Shown piece after piece: positions 53,577 to 61,930 of a stretch of DNA of 64,000 bases. The stretch lies in contig JAJYQN010000128.1 of NCBI GenBank assembly GCA_021794595.1, forward strand, positions 84,944-148,943, in the 5' to 3' direction. The DNA is from Pseudomonadota bacterium (GTDB lineage: Bacteria; Pseudomonadota; Gammaproteobacteria; Acidiferrobacterales; Acidiferrobacteraceae). Both the position numbers and the translations under genes were made by a program. Positions within the stretch are counted from its first letter, which is position 1. The number at the start of each line of letters is the position of its first letter. The notes below the pieces were generated by a model that did not search any database, was not told where the DNA came from, and was given only the letters and a program-made list of their open reading frames with translations.

Positions 53577-55448
53577 TAATATTTGCAGTACCTTCTTGTC
53601 CGGAGCCGGGCGGGTGTGTAGCGTGCGTCTATGTTCATTCGTCGCACTGCCACGCGCAATAAATTAAATGGGGAATCCTATATCACCTATCGCCTGGTGA
53701 GCAGTGAGCGCCACGGAAAGAGCGTTCGCCAGGTGACGCGGCTCAATCTCGGGCGCCATTTCGATGTGGCGGCTAAACATTGGCCCTCGCTGTGTGCGCG
53801 CATCGAGCAGATCGTCAGCGCCCAGACCTCGCTCGCACCGCTTGAACTTTCCCCGCGCTTTGAGCGTCTCGCGCAACACTATGCCGCACAGTTGGTGATA
53901 CGCGCGGACACGGCACCGGCCACGACGCCCCCCGTCTACGAGGAAGTGGCCCTCGAGTCGATCCAGCAGGTGCGGCCGCGTTCGGTCAGTGTCGAGGCCG
54001 TGGCCTTGCAGGCCATCGAGCAACTGGGGTTGCGGGCGATCCTCACGGAATGCGGCTTCAATGGCAAACTGAAGAATGCCGCGCTGGCCAGCGTGATCGG
54101 ACGCCTGGCTCACCCGGGCTCGGAGCTCGCCACCTGGCGCTGGCTGAACGCGACAAGCGCCCTGGGCGAACTCATGGAGGTCGATTTCGAGGCGATGTCC
54201 TTGATGACGCTCCATCGGGCATCGGATCGGCTCATGCAATACCGCGCCGCAATTGAAACCCGGCTCTTCGAGAACGTGCGCGATCTCTTTGGATTCGAGA
54301 CCACGGTGACGCTTTACGATCTGACGAACACCTACCTTGAGGGTACCGCCGCCGCCAACCCGAAGGCCTGTCGCGGGCGCTCCAAGGAAAAACGCAGCGA
54401 TTGTCCGCTCGTGACCCTGGGGCTCGTGCTCGATGGCAGCGGCTTTGTGCGCCGTTCAGAGACCTTTGCCGGCAATGCCGCGGAGGTCAAGACGCTGGAA
54501 GGGATGCTCACGGGGCTTGACGCCCCAGTGGGCAGTCTCATCGTGATGGATGCCGGGATCGCCGCAGAAGCGAATCTCGCCTGGCTCGTCTCCCACGGAT
54601 ACCGCTATCTCGTTGTCAGCCGCAAGCGCACGCGCCACTTCGAGGCCGCCCATGCCATCACGATCGAAAGCGCAAGCGAGCAGCCCATCCAGATCCAGAA
54701 GATCATGAGCGCCGATGGCCAAGAAGTGGAGCTGCATTGCTACTCGAGCGGGCGCCAAGCCAAGGAATCAGCCATCGCGAAGCGACTCTGCGCACGGCTC
54801 GAAACCGGTCTGCAGAAACTGGCTGAGGGACTCCACACCCCCCGGGGCGAGAAGCGCCTAGCGAAGCTCCAGGAGCGCATCGGGCGGCTTAAAGAAAAGA
54901 GTCGGGTAGGACAGCACTACGTGATCACCTTGACGGCGGACGAAAGCGGCGAGAAGGCGCTGTCGCTGACCTGGAGCCAACAGCCGATCGAAGGCACGCT
55001 CCTCACCCACCCCGGCGTCTACTGCCTGCGCACCAATGAAACCCAATGGGACGCAGAACGTCTATGGCGCACCTACATTACGCTAACCGACCTGGAGGCG
55101 GTGTTTCGCACCTTCAAGTCGGAGCTCGGCCTGCGGCCTATCTATCATCACAAGGAATCACGCACCGATGGGCATCTGTTTATCAGCGTGCTCGCCTATC
55201 AGCTGGTGCAGACCGTGCGGCGTCAACTGAAGGAAAAGGGCATCCCTGACAGCTGGTCTCGCCTGCGCGAGACCCTCTCGGTTCAGCGTCGTGTCACGGT
55301 AAGCTTTCAAAGGCGCGATGGACGCGCGCTCCATGTGCGCAAGAGCACCGCGGCCGAATCCGAACTCAGGGCTATTTACGAGGCCTTGGGGCTTAATCCC
55401 ACGCCGGGGGAGACCAAGAAGCTGATCGTCTGAGTGCTACAACGCGGA
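53577..55448 (+). mobile_element. IS1634-type insertion sequence, about 1.87 kb
   Basis: One transposase gene lies between two 10-base direct copies of TGTAGTGCCA (53567-53576 and 55449-55458), read here as a target-site duplication. Just inside them the ends are weakly inverted (TTGCAGTAC on the left against TTGTAGCAC on the right, reverse complement). Boundaries are tentative. Confidence 0.5.
53631..55433 (+). CDS. IS1634-family DDE transposase
   Basis: A 600-residue full-length transposase of the IS4-related IS1634 group. N-terminal MFIRRTATRN.NGESYITYRLV is typical of the family. Catalytic Asp candidates lie in VTLYDLTNTYLEG (about 226-238) and LIVMDAGIAAEANL (about 304-317). The Glu is in the conserved DLEAVFRTFKSELGLRPIYHHK stretch near 490. 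No frameshift or stop interrupts it, so it may be active. It has no obvious ribosome-binding site. Confidence 0.88.
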   Translation: MFIRRTATRNKLNGESYITYRLVSSERHGKSVRQVTRLNLGRHFDVAAKHWPSLCARIEQIVSAQTSLAPLELSPRFERLAQHYAAQLVIRADTAPATTPPVYEEVALESIQQVRPRSVSVEAVALQAIEQLGLRAILTECGFNGKLKNAALASVIGRLAHPGSELATWRWLNATSALGELMEVDFEAMSLMTLHRASDRLMQYRAAIETRLFENVRDLFGFETTVTLYDLTNTYLEGTAAANPKACRGRSKEKRSDCPLVTLGLVLDGSGFVRRSETFAGNAAEVKTLEGMLTGLDAPVGSLIVMDAGIAAEANLAWLVSHGYRYLVVSRKRTRHFEAAHAITIESASEQPIQIQKIMSADGQEVELHCYSSGRQAKESAIAKRLCARLETGLQKLAEGLHTPRGEKRLAKLQERIGRLKEKSRVGQHYVITLTADESGEKALSLTWSQQPIEGTLLTHPGVYCLRTNETQWDAERLWRTYITLTDLEAVFRTFKSELGLRPIYHHKESRTDGHLFISVLAYQLVQTVRRQLKEKGIPDSWSRLRETLSVQRRVTVSFQRRDGRALHVRKSTAAESELRAIYEALGLNPTPGETKKLIV

Positions 55449-55458
55449 TGTAGTGCCA

Positions 55459-55812
55459 CTTGAGATTTTTTGTATCTATAACAGATTGAACGGGAAACAT
55501 ATTTTTCCTATGGCCCCTATCTGTCAAGAGGGCAAAAAACTTTTCTCACGCATTTTCGTGATTCAATGTGTCAGTATTCTTGTCGCGCATCCCACCGTAT
55601 CAGTAACGCGGCGAACAGGCTTACTATCGACGATGGATCAAGCTCCTATTCGCGCATTGGTTAGCGGCATTACATGTTTCGTCTCGGGGCTGTCTCGCTC
55701 TTGCTTCGGGGATCACGGGTATCTGTGCCCACAAAAAAATCTCGAGAATTCCCCTCATTCGCGCCTGCCGCCGCGTTACCGATCCGTAGGGACTTCCGTG
55801 TTTCTGTTGATA
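55459..55812. other. Non-coding stretch between the two insertion sequences
   Basis: AT-richer than the surroundings, with no recognisable gene on either strand. It should contain the downstream end of the IS110-type element, but I could not place that end. Confidence 0.5.
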
Positions 55813-56916
55813 TTATTCGATAGGCACTTGTCTCCCAATATCCCAAATGAATCCTGAGAGCTCGCGGGCGATGGCGGCACAGACCTTGTTGTGATGGAGG
55901 CCGCGGGCCCTGAGGCGTCGAAAGCGATGACAGAGTCGCACTTGGGCCTTCCAAGCCATCTCAATGCGTTCACGGGGCTGACCCTGAAGGCGCGGTTGAA
56001 GCGATTCGCCAACACGCGGGGTAAAGCGATAATTCCACGCCGCCTCAATCAAAATACGTCGTACATGCCCGTTGCCGGTCTTGGTTAAGCCCCCTTGATG
56101 GCGGGTGCCACCGCTGGAATGCTCGCCCGGCACAAGGCCGAGATACCCCATGAGGTCTTGTGGGTGAGGGAAGCGGCGCAGATCGCCCAATTCGGCCACA
56201 ATGGTCACAGCACCCAGGAAATCGATGGCCCGCAAGGTCATAAGGGCTTTGACCACCGGCAGAAAACGCCAGGTGGCGGTCTGCGCGCGGAGGGCCTCGT
56301 CTAAGCGCGCCACGCGTTCGGTATCAAAGCGCACCTGCAGACGGTATTCGGTGAAGGCGATATGGTGGGCGGGATCATCAAACTGCATCGCTGACAAGAA
56401 TCGCTCGTGGGCGGGTCCCCAGCGCTTCCCTGAATAAGAGCGACCCAGGTGCCGCAGGAAGGATCGTAGTCGTAGGCGAGCCCGTTTGAGGTCATTCATC
56501 GCATCCTCACGGGCGCGCACTAAGTCGCGCAGGGCCTCGTCAGCCGGTTCCGGCACGACAATAGCCGTGAGCTCACCGGCCCTGTGCAACCGGGCGAGCA
56601 GTAAGGCATCGCGCCGATCGGTCTTGATGCGGTCAGCGGGGTGGCGAGCAACGCGCGAGGGAGCGATGACCTCAGTCATATAGCCGCGCTCGCGCAAGGC
56701 GCGAACCAGTCCATAACCCAAAGGACCGGCTTCGTGCACAACACTCAACTCTTCAGGCTGCCCGAGTCTTGCCAGCGTCTTGGTCACTGAGATCACGCTA
56801 TAGGGCGTACTGCCCAGAAACCGCGGCTCGTCACGCGAGCTGGCCTCGGCATAAGCAATCGCAATCGATTCCTTGTGTACATCCAATCCGACAGTAAATT
56901 TGATACGCTCTTTCAT
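55813..56916 (-). CDS. IS110-family transposase (DEDD)
   Basis: A 367-residue recombinase from ATG 56916. The N-terminal RuvC-like DEDD domain begins FTVGLDVHKESIAIAY and continues with HEAGPLGYGLVRAL and IKTDRRDALLLARL. The C-terminal Tnp domain has YLGLVPGEHSSGGTRHQGG and TKTGNGHVRRILIEAAW, including the Ser region used in the reaction. It appears intact. Its ribosome-binding site AGGAGG is part of a perfect inverted repeat. IS110 elements use a bridge RNA made from non-coding ends; here the upstream non-coding part is at most about 126 bases, because a brnT remnant begins at 57043. Confidence 0.9.
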   Translation of the reverse strand: MKERIKFTVGLDVHKESIAIAYAEASSRDEPRFLGSTPYSVISVTKTLARLGQPEELSVVHEAGPLGYGLVRALRERGYMTEVIAPSRVARHPADRIKTDRRDALLLARLHRAGELTAIVVPEPADEALRDLVRAREDAMNDLKRARLRLRSFLRHLGRSYSGKRWGPAHERFLSAMQFDDPAHHIAFTEYRLQVRFDTERVARLDEALRAQTATWRFLPVVKALMTLRAIDFLGAVTIVAELGDLRRFPHPQDLMGYLGLVPGEHSSGGTRHQGGLTKTGNGHVRRILIEAAWNYRFTPRVGESLQPRLQGQPRERIEMAWKAQVRLCHRFRRLRARGLHHNKVCAAIARELSGFIWDIGRQVPIE

Positions 56917-57008
56917 GGCCTGCCTCCTATTTTGGCAAACGGGTTCTTCCTTTGCGTGTGGCTCTGGTCGGAACGTATGTCGCCAATCCACGATACCGGA
57001 GGCAGGCC
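56917..57008 (-). promoter_or_regulatory. Inverted repeat covering the IS110 transposase ribosome-binding site
   Basis: GGCCTGCCTCC (56917-56927, plus strand) and GGAGGCAGGCC (56998-57008) are perfect 11-bp complements with a 70-base loop. In the minus-strand transcript the second arm includes the AGGAGG site directly before the transposase ATG, so folding would hide it. It may also be part of the element's bridge RNA. Confidence 0.65.
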
Positions 57009-57042
57009 GCCCACCCAAGGGGCCATGATGTCTTGCAGCATG

Positions 57043-57219
57043 TTAAACATGGGTCAGGCGTTTGTAGCGTCTGATGCGTACCGTGGGCGCGAGGCGAGCG
57101 GAGATCATCCGAATCGTATCGCTCTTTCGTTCTGTGTACACCACGACCAGCAGGTGGCCGGCAAAATCCATACGGAGCGCGACAAAGCGTCGCTCGGTTT
57201 CGTCTGCTAGCGACACTAG
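57043..57219 (-). pseudogene. Truncated BrnT-type toxin remnant
   Basis: The minus-strand frame gives DETERRFVALRMDFAGHLLVVVYTERK followed within a few residues by IRMISARLAPTVRIRRY, which is the C-terminal half of BrnT RNase toxins (RFVTLG.D..GR.LVVVYT...IRLISAR). The N-terminal DENK/KHGV half is missing: upstream the frame is closed by a stop, and an IS200/IS605-like hairpin lies there. No brnA antitoxin follows; the IS110 element sits where it would be. Confidence 0.65.
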
Positions 57220-57281
57220 GCCGCTTGTCGTTCAACCCAAGCGCGGTCGGATACGCCGGATGACCGGAATGCGCGTCAAGT

Positions 57282-57327
57282 CCCGCCGTTTACGGCGGGG
57301 AAGGAAAGCGCGGACGCCGAAGGCGTC
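57282..57327. repeat. Hairpins resembling an IS200/IS605 end
   Basis: CCCGCCG-TTTA-CGGCGGG (57282-57299) is a perfect 7-bp stem, followed by GACGCC-GAA-GGCGTC (57313-57327). The first, within GTCAAGT...GGGGAAGG context, is very like the subterminal hairpin at the right end of IS200/IS605 elements that carry tnpB. No tnpA or tnpB gene is left nearby, so it is probably a relic. Confidence 0.5.
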
Positions 57328-57445
57328 TCAGGCATCGTTGTTATCATTTCAGAAGATGGAGAGCATGATGTGTTCTTAGAGCGAGGATATCGCTTGTTAG
57401 CCTGCATTGCGGGCCGTATGGCCCGTGGAGATGCGGTGCAGTCAG

Positions 57446-57483
57446 GCCAAAGGTCAGGGGTTCGAATCCTCTAGGGCGTGCCA
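57446..57483 (+). pseudogene. 3' fragment of a tRNA gene, possible attachment site
   Basis: From 57446 the sequence reads as an anticodon-stem 3' strand, the variable loop AGGTC, a T arm AGGGG-TTCGAAT-CCTCT (5-bp stem with one G-U), acceptor strand AGGGCGT, discriminator G and CCA. The upstream anticodon loop and D arm do not fit any tRNA. It is a typical leftover of integration into a tRNA gene. The parent tRNA is not certain; the GCCA end suggests Arg or Ser types. Confidence 0.7.
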
Positions 57484-57537
57484 ACCTATAGAGATACCGC
57501 GAGTTTCCTGCCGATAGACACCAAATCTAACCACAAA

Positions 57538-57903
57538 TCATGCGCCAATCTGAATAATCTGATTCAAGGTCTCGCAGGCGAGTTCGAATGTCTGCTCCGG
57601 CACTTGACCCCAGGGATGCCGTTTCGCAGACCGAGCTCGCCAGTCAAAGGACTTTGGCTGGTGCGCAAGGACATAACTGATGACACCCTTGGGACCGGCA
57701 AACGGGACAGCGAATGGATTCGTGTCGTTATAGGACGCCGTTGTCATAGGAAGGCCTATGACGATCCCCGTACGATCATTGAACTCGCGCGGGGACAGAA
57801 CGAGCAGCGGATGTACATCCTTCATCTCGCGCCCAGATTGCGGATTACAGTCGACCCATATCATGTCACGACGCGCAGGAACCCACCGTGATCGCACCGC
57901 CAT
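57538..57903 (-). CDS. MazF/PemK-type toxin, probable mRNA endoribonuclease
   Basis: A 121-residue toxin. It carries RRDMIWVDCNPQSGREMKDVHP then LLVLSPREFNDRTG, the usual W.D..P..G.E....RP.LVLS.. core, and GLPMTTASYNDTNPFAVP. The later KGVISYVLAHQPKSFDW gives the strand with the conserved Asp-Trp. The ATG overlaps the antitoxin stop as TAATG, so the pair is translationally coupled, with the antitoxin first. It is intact and likely an addiction module that keeps this accessory region. Confidence 0.85.
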   Translation of the reverse strand: MAVRSRWVPARRDMIWVDCNPQSGREMKDVHPLLVLSPREFNDRTGIVIGLPMTTASYNDTNPFAVPFAGPKGVISYVLAHQPKSFDWRARSAKRHPWGQVPEQTFELACETLNQIIQIGA

Positions 57904-58157
57904 TACATGGCCTCGATGCCGATCGGCCGAGTTACCATGGCCTCGCTTCCGTGGCGCACGGGATCGAACGCTGCGAGTTTCTGTGCAAGCGTGAGCTTCG
58001 GCGTGCCCGCACGCTTAACCAACACGCCATCGTCAGTTGCTGTAATCTCCACAGGTTGCCCGACAGTGAAATGGGTAGCCCTCGCCACAGTCGCAGGTAT
58101 GCGTATCGCGAGACTGTTTCCCCACTGCTGTACCGTAAGCTTTGCGCGTATCGACAT
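57903..58157 (-). CDS. MazE/AbrB-type antitoxin
   Basis: An 84-residue antitoxin with an N-terminal AbrB-like swapped-hairpin DNA-binding domain (KLTVQQWGNSLAIRIPATVA, about 6-25, then VGQPVEITATDDGVLVK). A short, less ordered C-terminus would bind the toxin. It is transcribed from a strong promoter whose start overlaps an inverted repeat, suggesting the usual autorepression by MazE/MazEF. Confidence 0.85.
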   Translation of the reverse strand: MSIRAKLTVQQWGNSLAIRIPATVARATHFTVGQPVEITATDDGVLVKRAGTPKLTLAQKLAAFDPVRHGSEAMVTRPIGIEAM

Positions 58158-58166
58158 GGCGACGTC

Positions 58167-58215
58167 CTCTACCTAAATGTAGAGACAAGTATATACATCA
58201 GGGAAGTGCTGTCAA
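58167..58215 (-). promoter_or_regulatory. mazEF promoter with overlapping palindromic operator
   Basis: On the minus strand: a perfect -35 TTGACA (58210-58215), 16-base spacer, -10 TATACT (58188-58193), then the inverted repeat CTCTAC-N6-GTAGAG (58167-58184) across the expected transcription start. The antitoxin ATG is at 58157. This is the layout of an autoregulated toxin-antitoxin operon. Confidence 0.8.
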
Positions 58216-59022
58216 CACAGAATTGGGCGAGGGGCCAAGGGCGAGACTGGCTCTGTCACGGCTTCATCTACACTGACCCTACGCAGCTACGGCATCGCGG
58301 ATGCTGGTAAATAGCATGTTGTCAGCCATTGCGCGGAGCTGGCGTCACCGGACACCCCGGCCGACTTGCCGCCCCCGGGTCCAAACGTTCGGCCACCGCC
58401 TTTCGAAGCGTTTTGTCGTTCACGATCGGTTAATCCGCGTCCTTCCTGCCCATAGCACAAACGTCTGGGATACGCGGAGAGCGAGCTCAGCTTGGAGCGC
58501 CATTCTGCCGCGAGCAGATGAGAGACGTTAACGATCATCGAAACCGCGGCTTCTTGGTTCAAGTACACAAGTTTCTGATGAACGCGGCGCATAACCCTTC
58601 CCCTCGAAGACATGAAGCAACTGTTCAGCCTAGGTTGACCTGGCGGTGGTTCGAGTTTCCGAAATGGCCAAGGCGCGATCACGGCCCCCTATGGCGCGCT
58701 TCAAGAATGAGGCGAAGCCTTGATCGCAATAGGCGTGGCCGTTTTTCCGAACAAGCGTGGGTCGTCGGTGTCAGGCGGGGACACCGTATCCGGTGACATC
58801 CCAAGGGGTTTTGGCGCTCCGCTATTCGCACATCACCTCTGCGGCGGAGAAAATCCCTGGGGAAATCGGGGACCGTGAGACCGTTGGCGCGCCTACCCTC
58901 GTCCTAAGGGGCGTAAATTGGATACAGACCAGCTACCTTGGCCGCTCTCAACGGGTCCCGAAAGACTGATGACTTCGCCGGGGGCGGAGCCTACCCTCTG
59001 CTCCACGAATGGGAGCATGGGT
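58216..59022. other. Long non-coding stretch upstream of the lipoprotein gene
   Basis: About 800 bases without a convincing gene. The open frames, including one of 131 codons on the minus strand at 58287-58682, lack family features and look like chance in high-GC DNA. It is probably scrap DNA plus the promoter for the gene at 59023. Confidence 0.5.
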
Positions 59023-60222
59023 ATGGACAAGGTGTCGGGGTCGATCTTTCTCGTTGTCCTGCTGGCAATAGGGCTTGCGCTGTCATCTTGCCGTTCCTCG
59101 CACGGCGGCGCCCCAACGAGCGCGGCGCCGACCTCCGCGCCGATTGCCAGTCCTCCCGGCGGCTCACCGGCGCCCGCGCCGACGGGGAACCCGGTCGCTC
59201 CCACCGCGCTGGCGTTCGTGACCAATAACGAGGCTGGCACCATTGCGACGTACACCGTCAACAATGGCCAGCTGTCCGCTGCGCCGACGGCCGTGACGAA
59301 TATCCAAACGTCGTCGTCGCCGCGATGGATTACCCTCAATGGCGGGTACGCCTACGTCGCCAACATGGGATTCAATGACGTATCGACTTACACGGTGAAC
59401 CAGGGCGCTCTTTCGGCGGTCCCCGTCAGCACGACGGCCCCCATCTCGGGGACCTCCCCCAACAAGATCATCCTGAACAGCGCTTTCACGCTCGCCTACG
59501 TTGCAAACCTTGGGGCGGGGGACGTTTCGACTTACGCCATACATAACGGTCTTTTGGGGACGGATCCGGTGAGCACGACGGCGCCGGCTACGGGCTACTT
59601 CGTCGCCGGCATCATCCTAAGCCCGTCGGGCCGACACCTTTACGCGGTTTACTTCATCAGTTCAGGTTCATCCGGCGATGGATATGTGGCCTCGTACACC
59701 GTCACGAACGGAATCCCGACGAGCGCGCCTTTGAGCACCACAACGGTTGCCCCCAACACCAACCCGATGGGCATCGCCATCAGTTCGACGGGCCAGGACG
59801 TTTATGTAGTCAACACGGGCACGGGCGATATATCGACCTACGCGGTCGCCAACGGCGTCCTCTCGACGAATCCGGTCGCCACAACGACACCCGTCAACGG
59901 CTCGAGCCCCTTCATAGATGCGCTCGATCCCTCCGGAAACACGCTGTACGTGGCAAACCAGGGCACGGGCACCATAGCGTCCTATCAGCTCAGTAACGGG
60001 CTCCCGGCCGCTACGCCGCTTAGCACCACCAACCCAGTAAAGGGTTCCGGGCCTTTCTGCGTCGTGGTCGGGGCTCGTGGTCACTTTGTTTATGTAAGCA
60101 ACGAAACGGGCGACACGGTTGCCTCGTACGCCATCACAAACGGCGTGCTGTCGCCCGACCCCGTGAGCACGACGACCGCAGTCGCCGGTTCCGGGCCGTT
60201 ATGGATTGCGCTAGCCCCGTAA
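59023..60222 (+). CDS. Lipoprotein with a seven-repeat YVTN-type beta-propeller
   Basis: A 399-residue exported protein. The signal peptide ends in the lipobox LSSC (Cys23), then a Ser/Pro/Ala linker. From about residue 65 seven repeats follow, each near 45 residues, with the pattern (A/L/V)YV.N.G.GD(V/I)STY.(V/I).NG.LS..PVSTT.PV.G. Seven blades make a complete propeller. Relatives include lactonase-fold and surface proteins; no enzymatic residues can be assigned. The ATG at 59023 has GGAG seven bases upstream; an ATG at 59017 is too close. Confidence 0.82.
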   Translation: MDKVSGSIFLVVLLAIGLALSSCRSSHGGAPTSAAPTSAPIASPPGGSPAPAPTGNPVAPTALAFVTNNEAGTIATYTVNNGQLSAAPTAVTNIQTSSSPRWITLNGGYAYVANMGFNDVSTYTVNQGALSAVPVSTTAPISGTSPNKIILNSAFTLAYVANLGAGDVSTYAIHNGLLGTDPVSTTAPATGYFVAGIILSPSGRHLYAVYFISSGSSGDGYVASYTVTNGIPTSAPLSTTTVAPNTNPMGIAISSTGQDVYVVNTGTGDISTYAVANGVLSTNPVATTTPVNGSSPFIDALDPSGNTLYVANQGTGTIASYQLSNGLPAATPLSTTNPVKGSGPFCVVVGARGHFVYVSNETGDTVASYAITNGVLSPDPVSTTTAVAGSGPLWIALAP

Positions 60223-60560
60223 CGTGGCGGTCTTGCAATCGTCATAGATCGCCCAACGATCGTCGCCCGATGCGCTGTCGGCCGCCACGAATCGGAGCCG
60301 GCGGCCCCTTTGATCGAGATCTGCGGTGCCGATGCGCTTTGCGCGAGCCGTGGCGTTGCGGGAGCGAAAAAGCCCGCAAGAACCGGGGCTCCCAAAAATA
60401 CGGTGCGTTGGGCCAAGCGTGCCGCCGGAGACCGCGGCGGGTTTATCCATCACCCTTCCCGGAAAAGGGCGGACTTTATTCCCTAAACCGGGTGCCTGGG
60501 GGTTGGGGAAGGGGCGCCTTTTACATGGACGCGCGGACGTTTGGCCCTGGGCTTTCTGTG
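60223..60560. other. Non-coding stretch between lipoprotein and methyltransferase genes
   Basis: No gene is supported. Long frames here continue antisense through the methyltransferase and are shadows. A weak CCCG/CGGG hairpin followed by CTTTTT on the minus strand near 60365-60390 might end transcription from the right. Confidence 0.45.
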
Positions 60561-61307
60561 TCAGGCACTTTTCAATGACACCGCGTGGGGCTCTCTCGCT
60601 GGTAGGCGCGCCACGAGCAGCACATTGGCGAAGAGCGTGCCCCGACTCATGGGGACCGCCGTGACATCGAAGCCCAGGGCGTCGAGACGCGCAAGCCAGG
60701 ATGCGAGAGGTCGGCAGTGCAATCGTTGGCGACGGGCCCCGCGGAGGGACGTCATGACGACATCGACCAGACGCGTGACATGAAAACGCCAGCCGGCGGC
60801 GGCATCCCCTATCCGCAAAAGCAGGAGCCCGCCCCGCGGCGTCAGCGCCTCGCGTACGCGTTCCAGGACCCCATCCTGGGATGGACGGTCGATGTAGTGC
60901 AGCACATCGAAAATGGCGACGACATCGGCGGCACCGAAGGCGCTCGTGCGTATGTCGCCGCATGTGACGCTGCCGGCCGTCAAAGCCTCACGGGCCCGCG
61001 CGGCGTCGCGCCCGGCCCGCTCGATGCCGTGATAGGAGGCAAGGCGCGGTGGCGTCGGCCACGAAGCGGGCCACGAGGCCGCGCGCCCGCGATCGTGCGC
61101 GGCCGTAAGCCATGATGCAAGGAATCCCAGACCACAGCCAAGATCGAGGATATGGGCGTCGTCGGGTATGAGCCCACGCGCCAGAAGTTCAGCAAAGATG
61201 GGGTCGCGCGCCAACTTGCCGCGCGCGAAATGCCAGGGGAACCGGCCGGCATTCCGATAAGGGGCCGCCGCCGCGTCGATCAGCTCGTCCATCATCGCCT
61301 TCGACAC
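60561..61307 (-). CDS. SAM-dependent methyltransferase, pigment-cluster type (copy 2)
   Basis: A 248-residue paralogue of the methyltransferase at 52318, with the same order: AAAPYRNAGRFPWHFARGKL, LDLGCGLGFLASWL, VVAIFDVLHYIDRPS, GGLLLLRIGDAAAGW and PMSRGTLFANVLLVARL. The GTG start at 61307 has GGAGG upstream and aligns exactly with the ATG of copy 1; the longer frame upstream was rejected. It lies about 8 kb from copy 1 in inverted orientation, with both inside or beside the repeat-bounded segment. Confidence 0.78.
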   Translation of the reverse strand: MSKAMMDELIDAAAAPYRNAGRFPWHFARGKLARDPIFAELLARGLIPDDAHILDLGCGLGFLASWLTAAHDRGRAASWPASWPTPPRLASYHGIERAGRDAARAREALTAGSVTCGDIRTSAFGAADVVAIFDVLHYIDRPSQDGVLERVREALTPRGGLLLLRIGDAAAGWRFHVTRLVDVVMTSLRGARRQRLHCRPLASWLARLDALGFDVTAVPMSRGTLFANVLLVARLPAREPHAVSLKSA

Positions 61308-61930
61308 GCCCCCTCCCCTCTGTCGCTCCAGGTCGAAGCGACCTGAGACCAGCCCCCCGACTGCGGCGTCCTGAAGACCTCGCCATGCATGCCGTGAGGG
61401 GCCGTCGGGCGGGGCCCATCGGCGTCCCATGGGGCCCGCAGCCACGTGGGCCACGCACCCCGTCAGGGGTGTTCCGCCCGAGCGTCCTCGTCAGTATGCC
61501 AAAGGCTGAGGCGCAGGGGCAAACCTTTGATAGACCGACCCCCGGCTCCGATCCCCGCCCGGGACGGGCCTTGACCGGGGCCCCACATGCCCCCATGACG
61601 CGCTTAGGGCTGCCAGGTAGCGCGTACCCGTTCGACGCCTGTTTTAGCGCTTGAGCGATATCAAACCATGCGCGCGGCGAGGTGCCATGCTCATGGCACG
61701 TGTCGGCCGGGGCGGGCGGGCTTGCGGCACATCGTGGGCGACGCAAGCGTCAAGCAAGCCCGGGGCGGCGGCGTTCGTCGCCATAGCGGCGAGTGGAGGC
61801 GCACCGGCGGCCGGGACGTTGCGGGGAAACCTGCGACAAGCCTGAGGCACGGCGGCGCGACATCACGATCGGCGCGCGGCCTTGCGCGCAAAAAGTGGCT
61901 TTCCGAGCACGCAGGGACGGCTGCCCTTAT
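61308..61930. other. GC-rich non-coding stretch
   Basis: About 620 bases with no supported gene. Open frames here are compositional. It holds the promoter region of the methyltransferase and ends at the diverged repeat. Confidence 0.5.

Noticed and set aside
58287..58682. 131-codon minus-strand frame
   Set aside because: No conserved motif, odd composition and no ribosome-binding site; considered chance.
60211..60963. 250-codon minus-strand frame overlapping methyltransferase copy 2
   Set aside because: Arg/Cys/His-rich shadow of the real methyltransferase frame.
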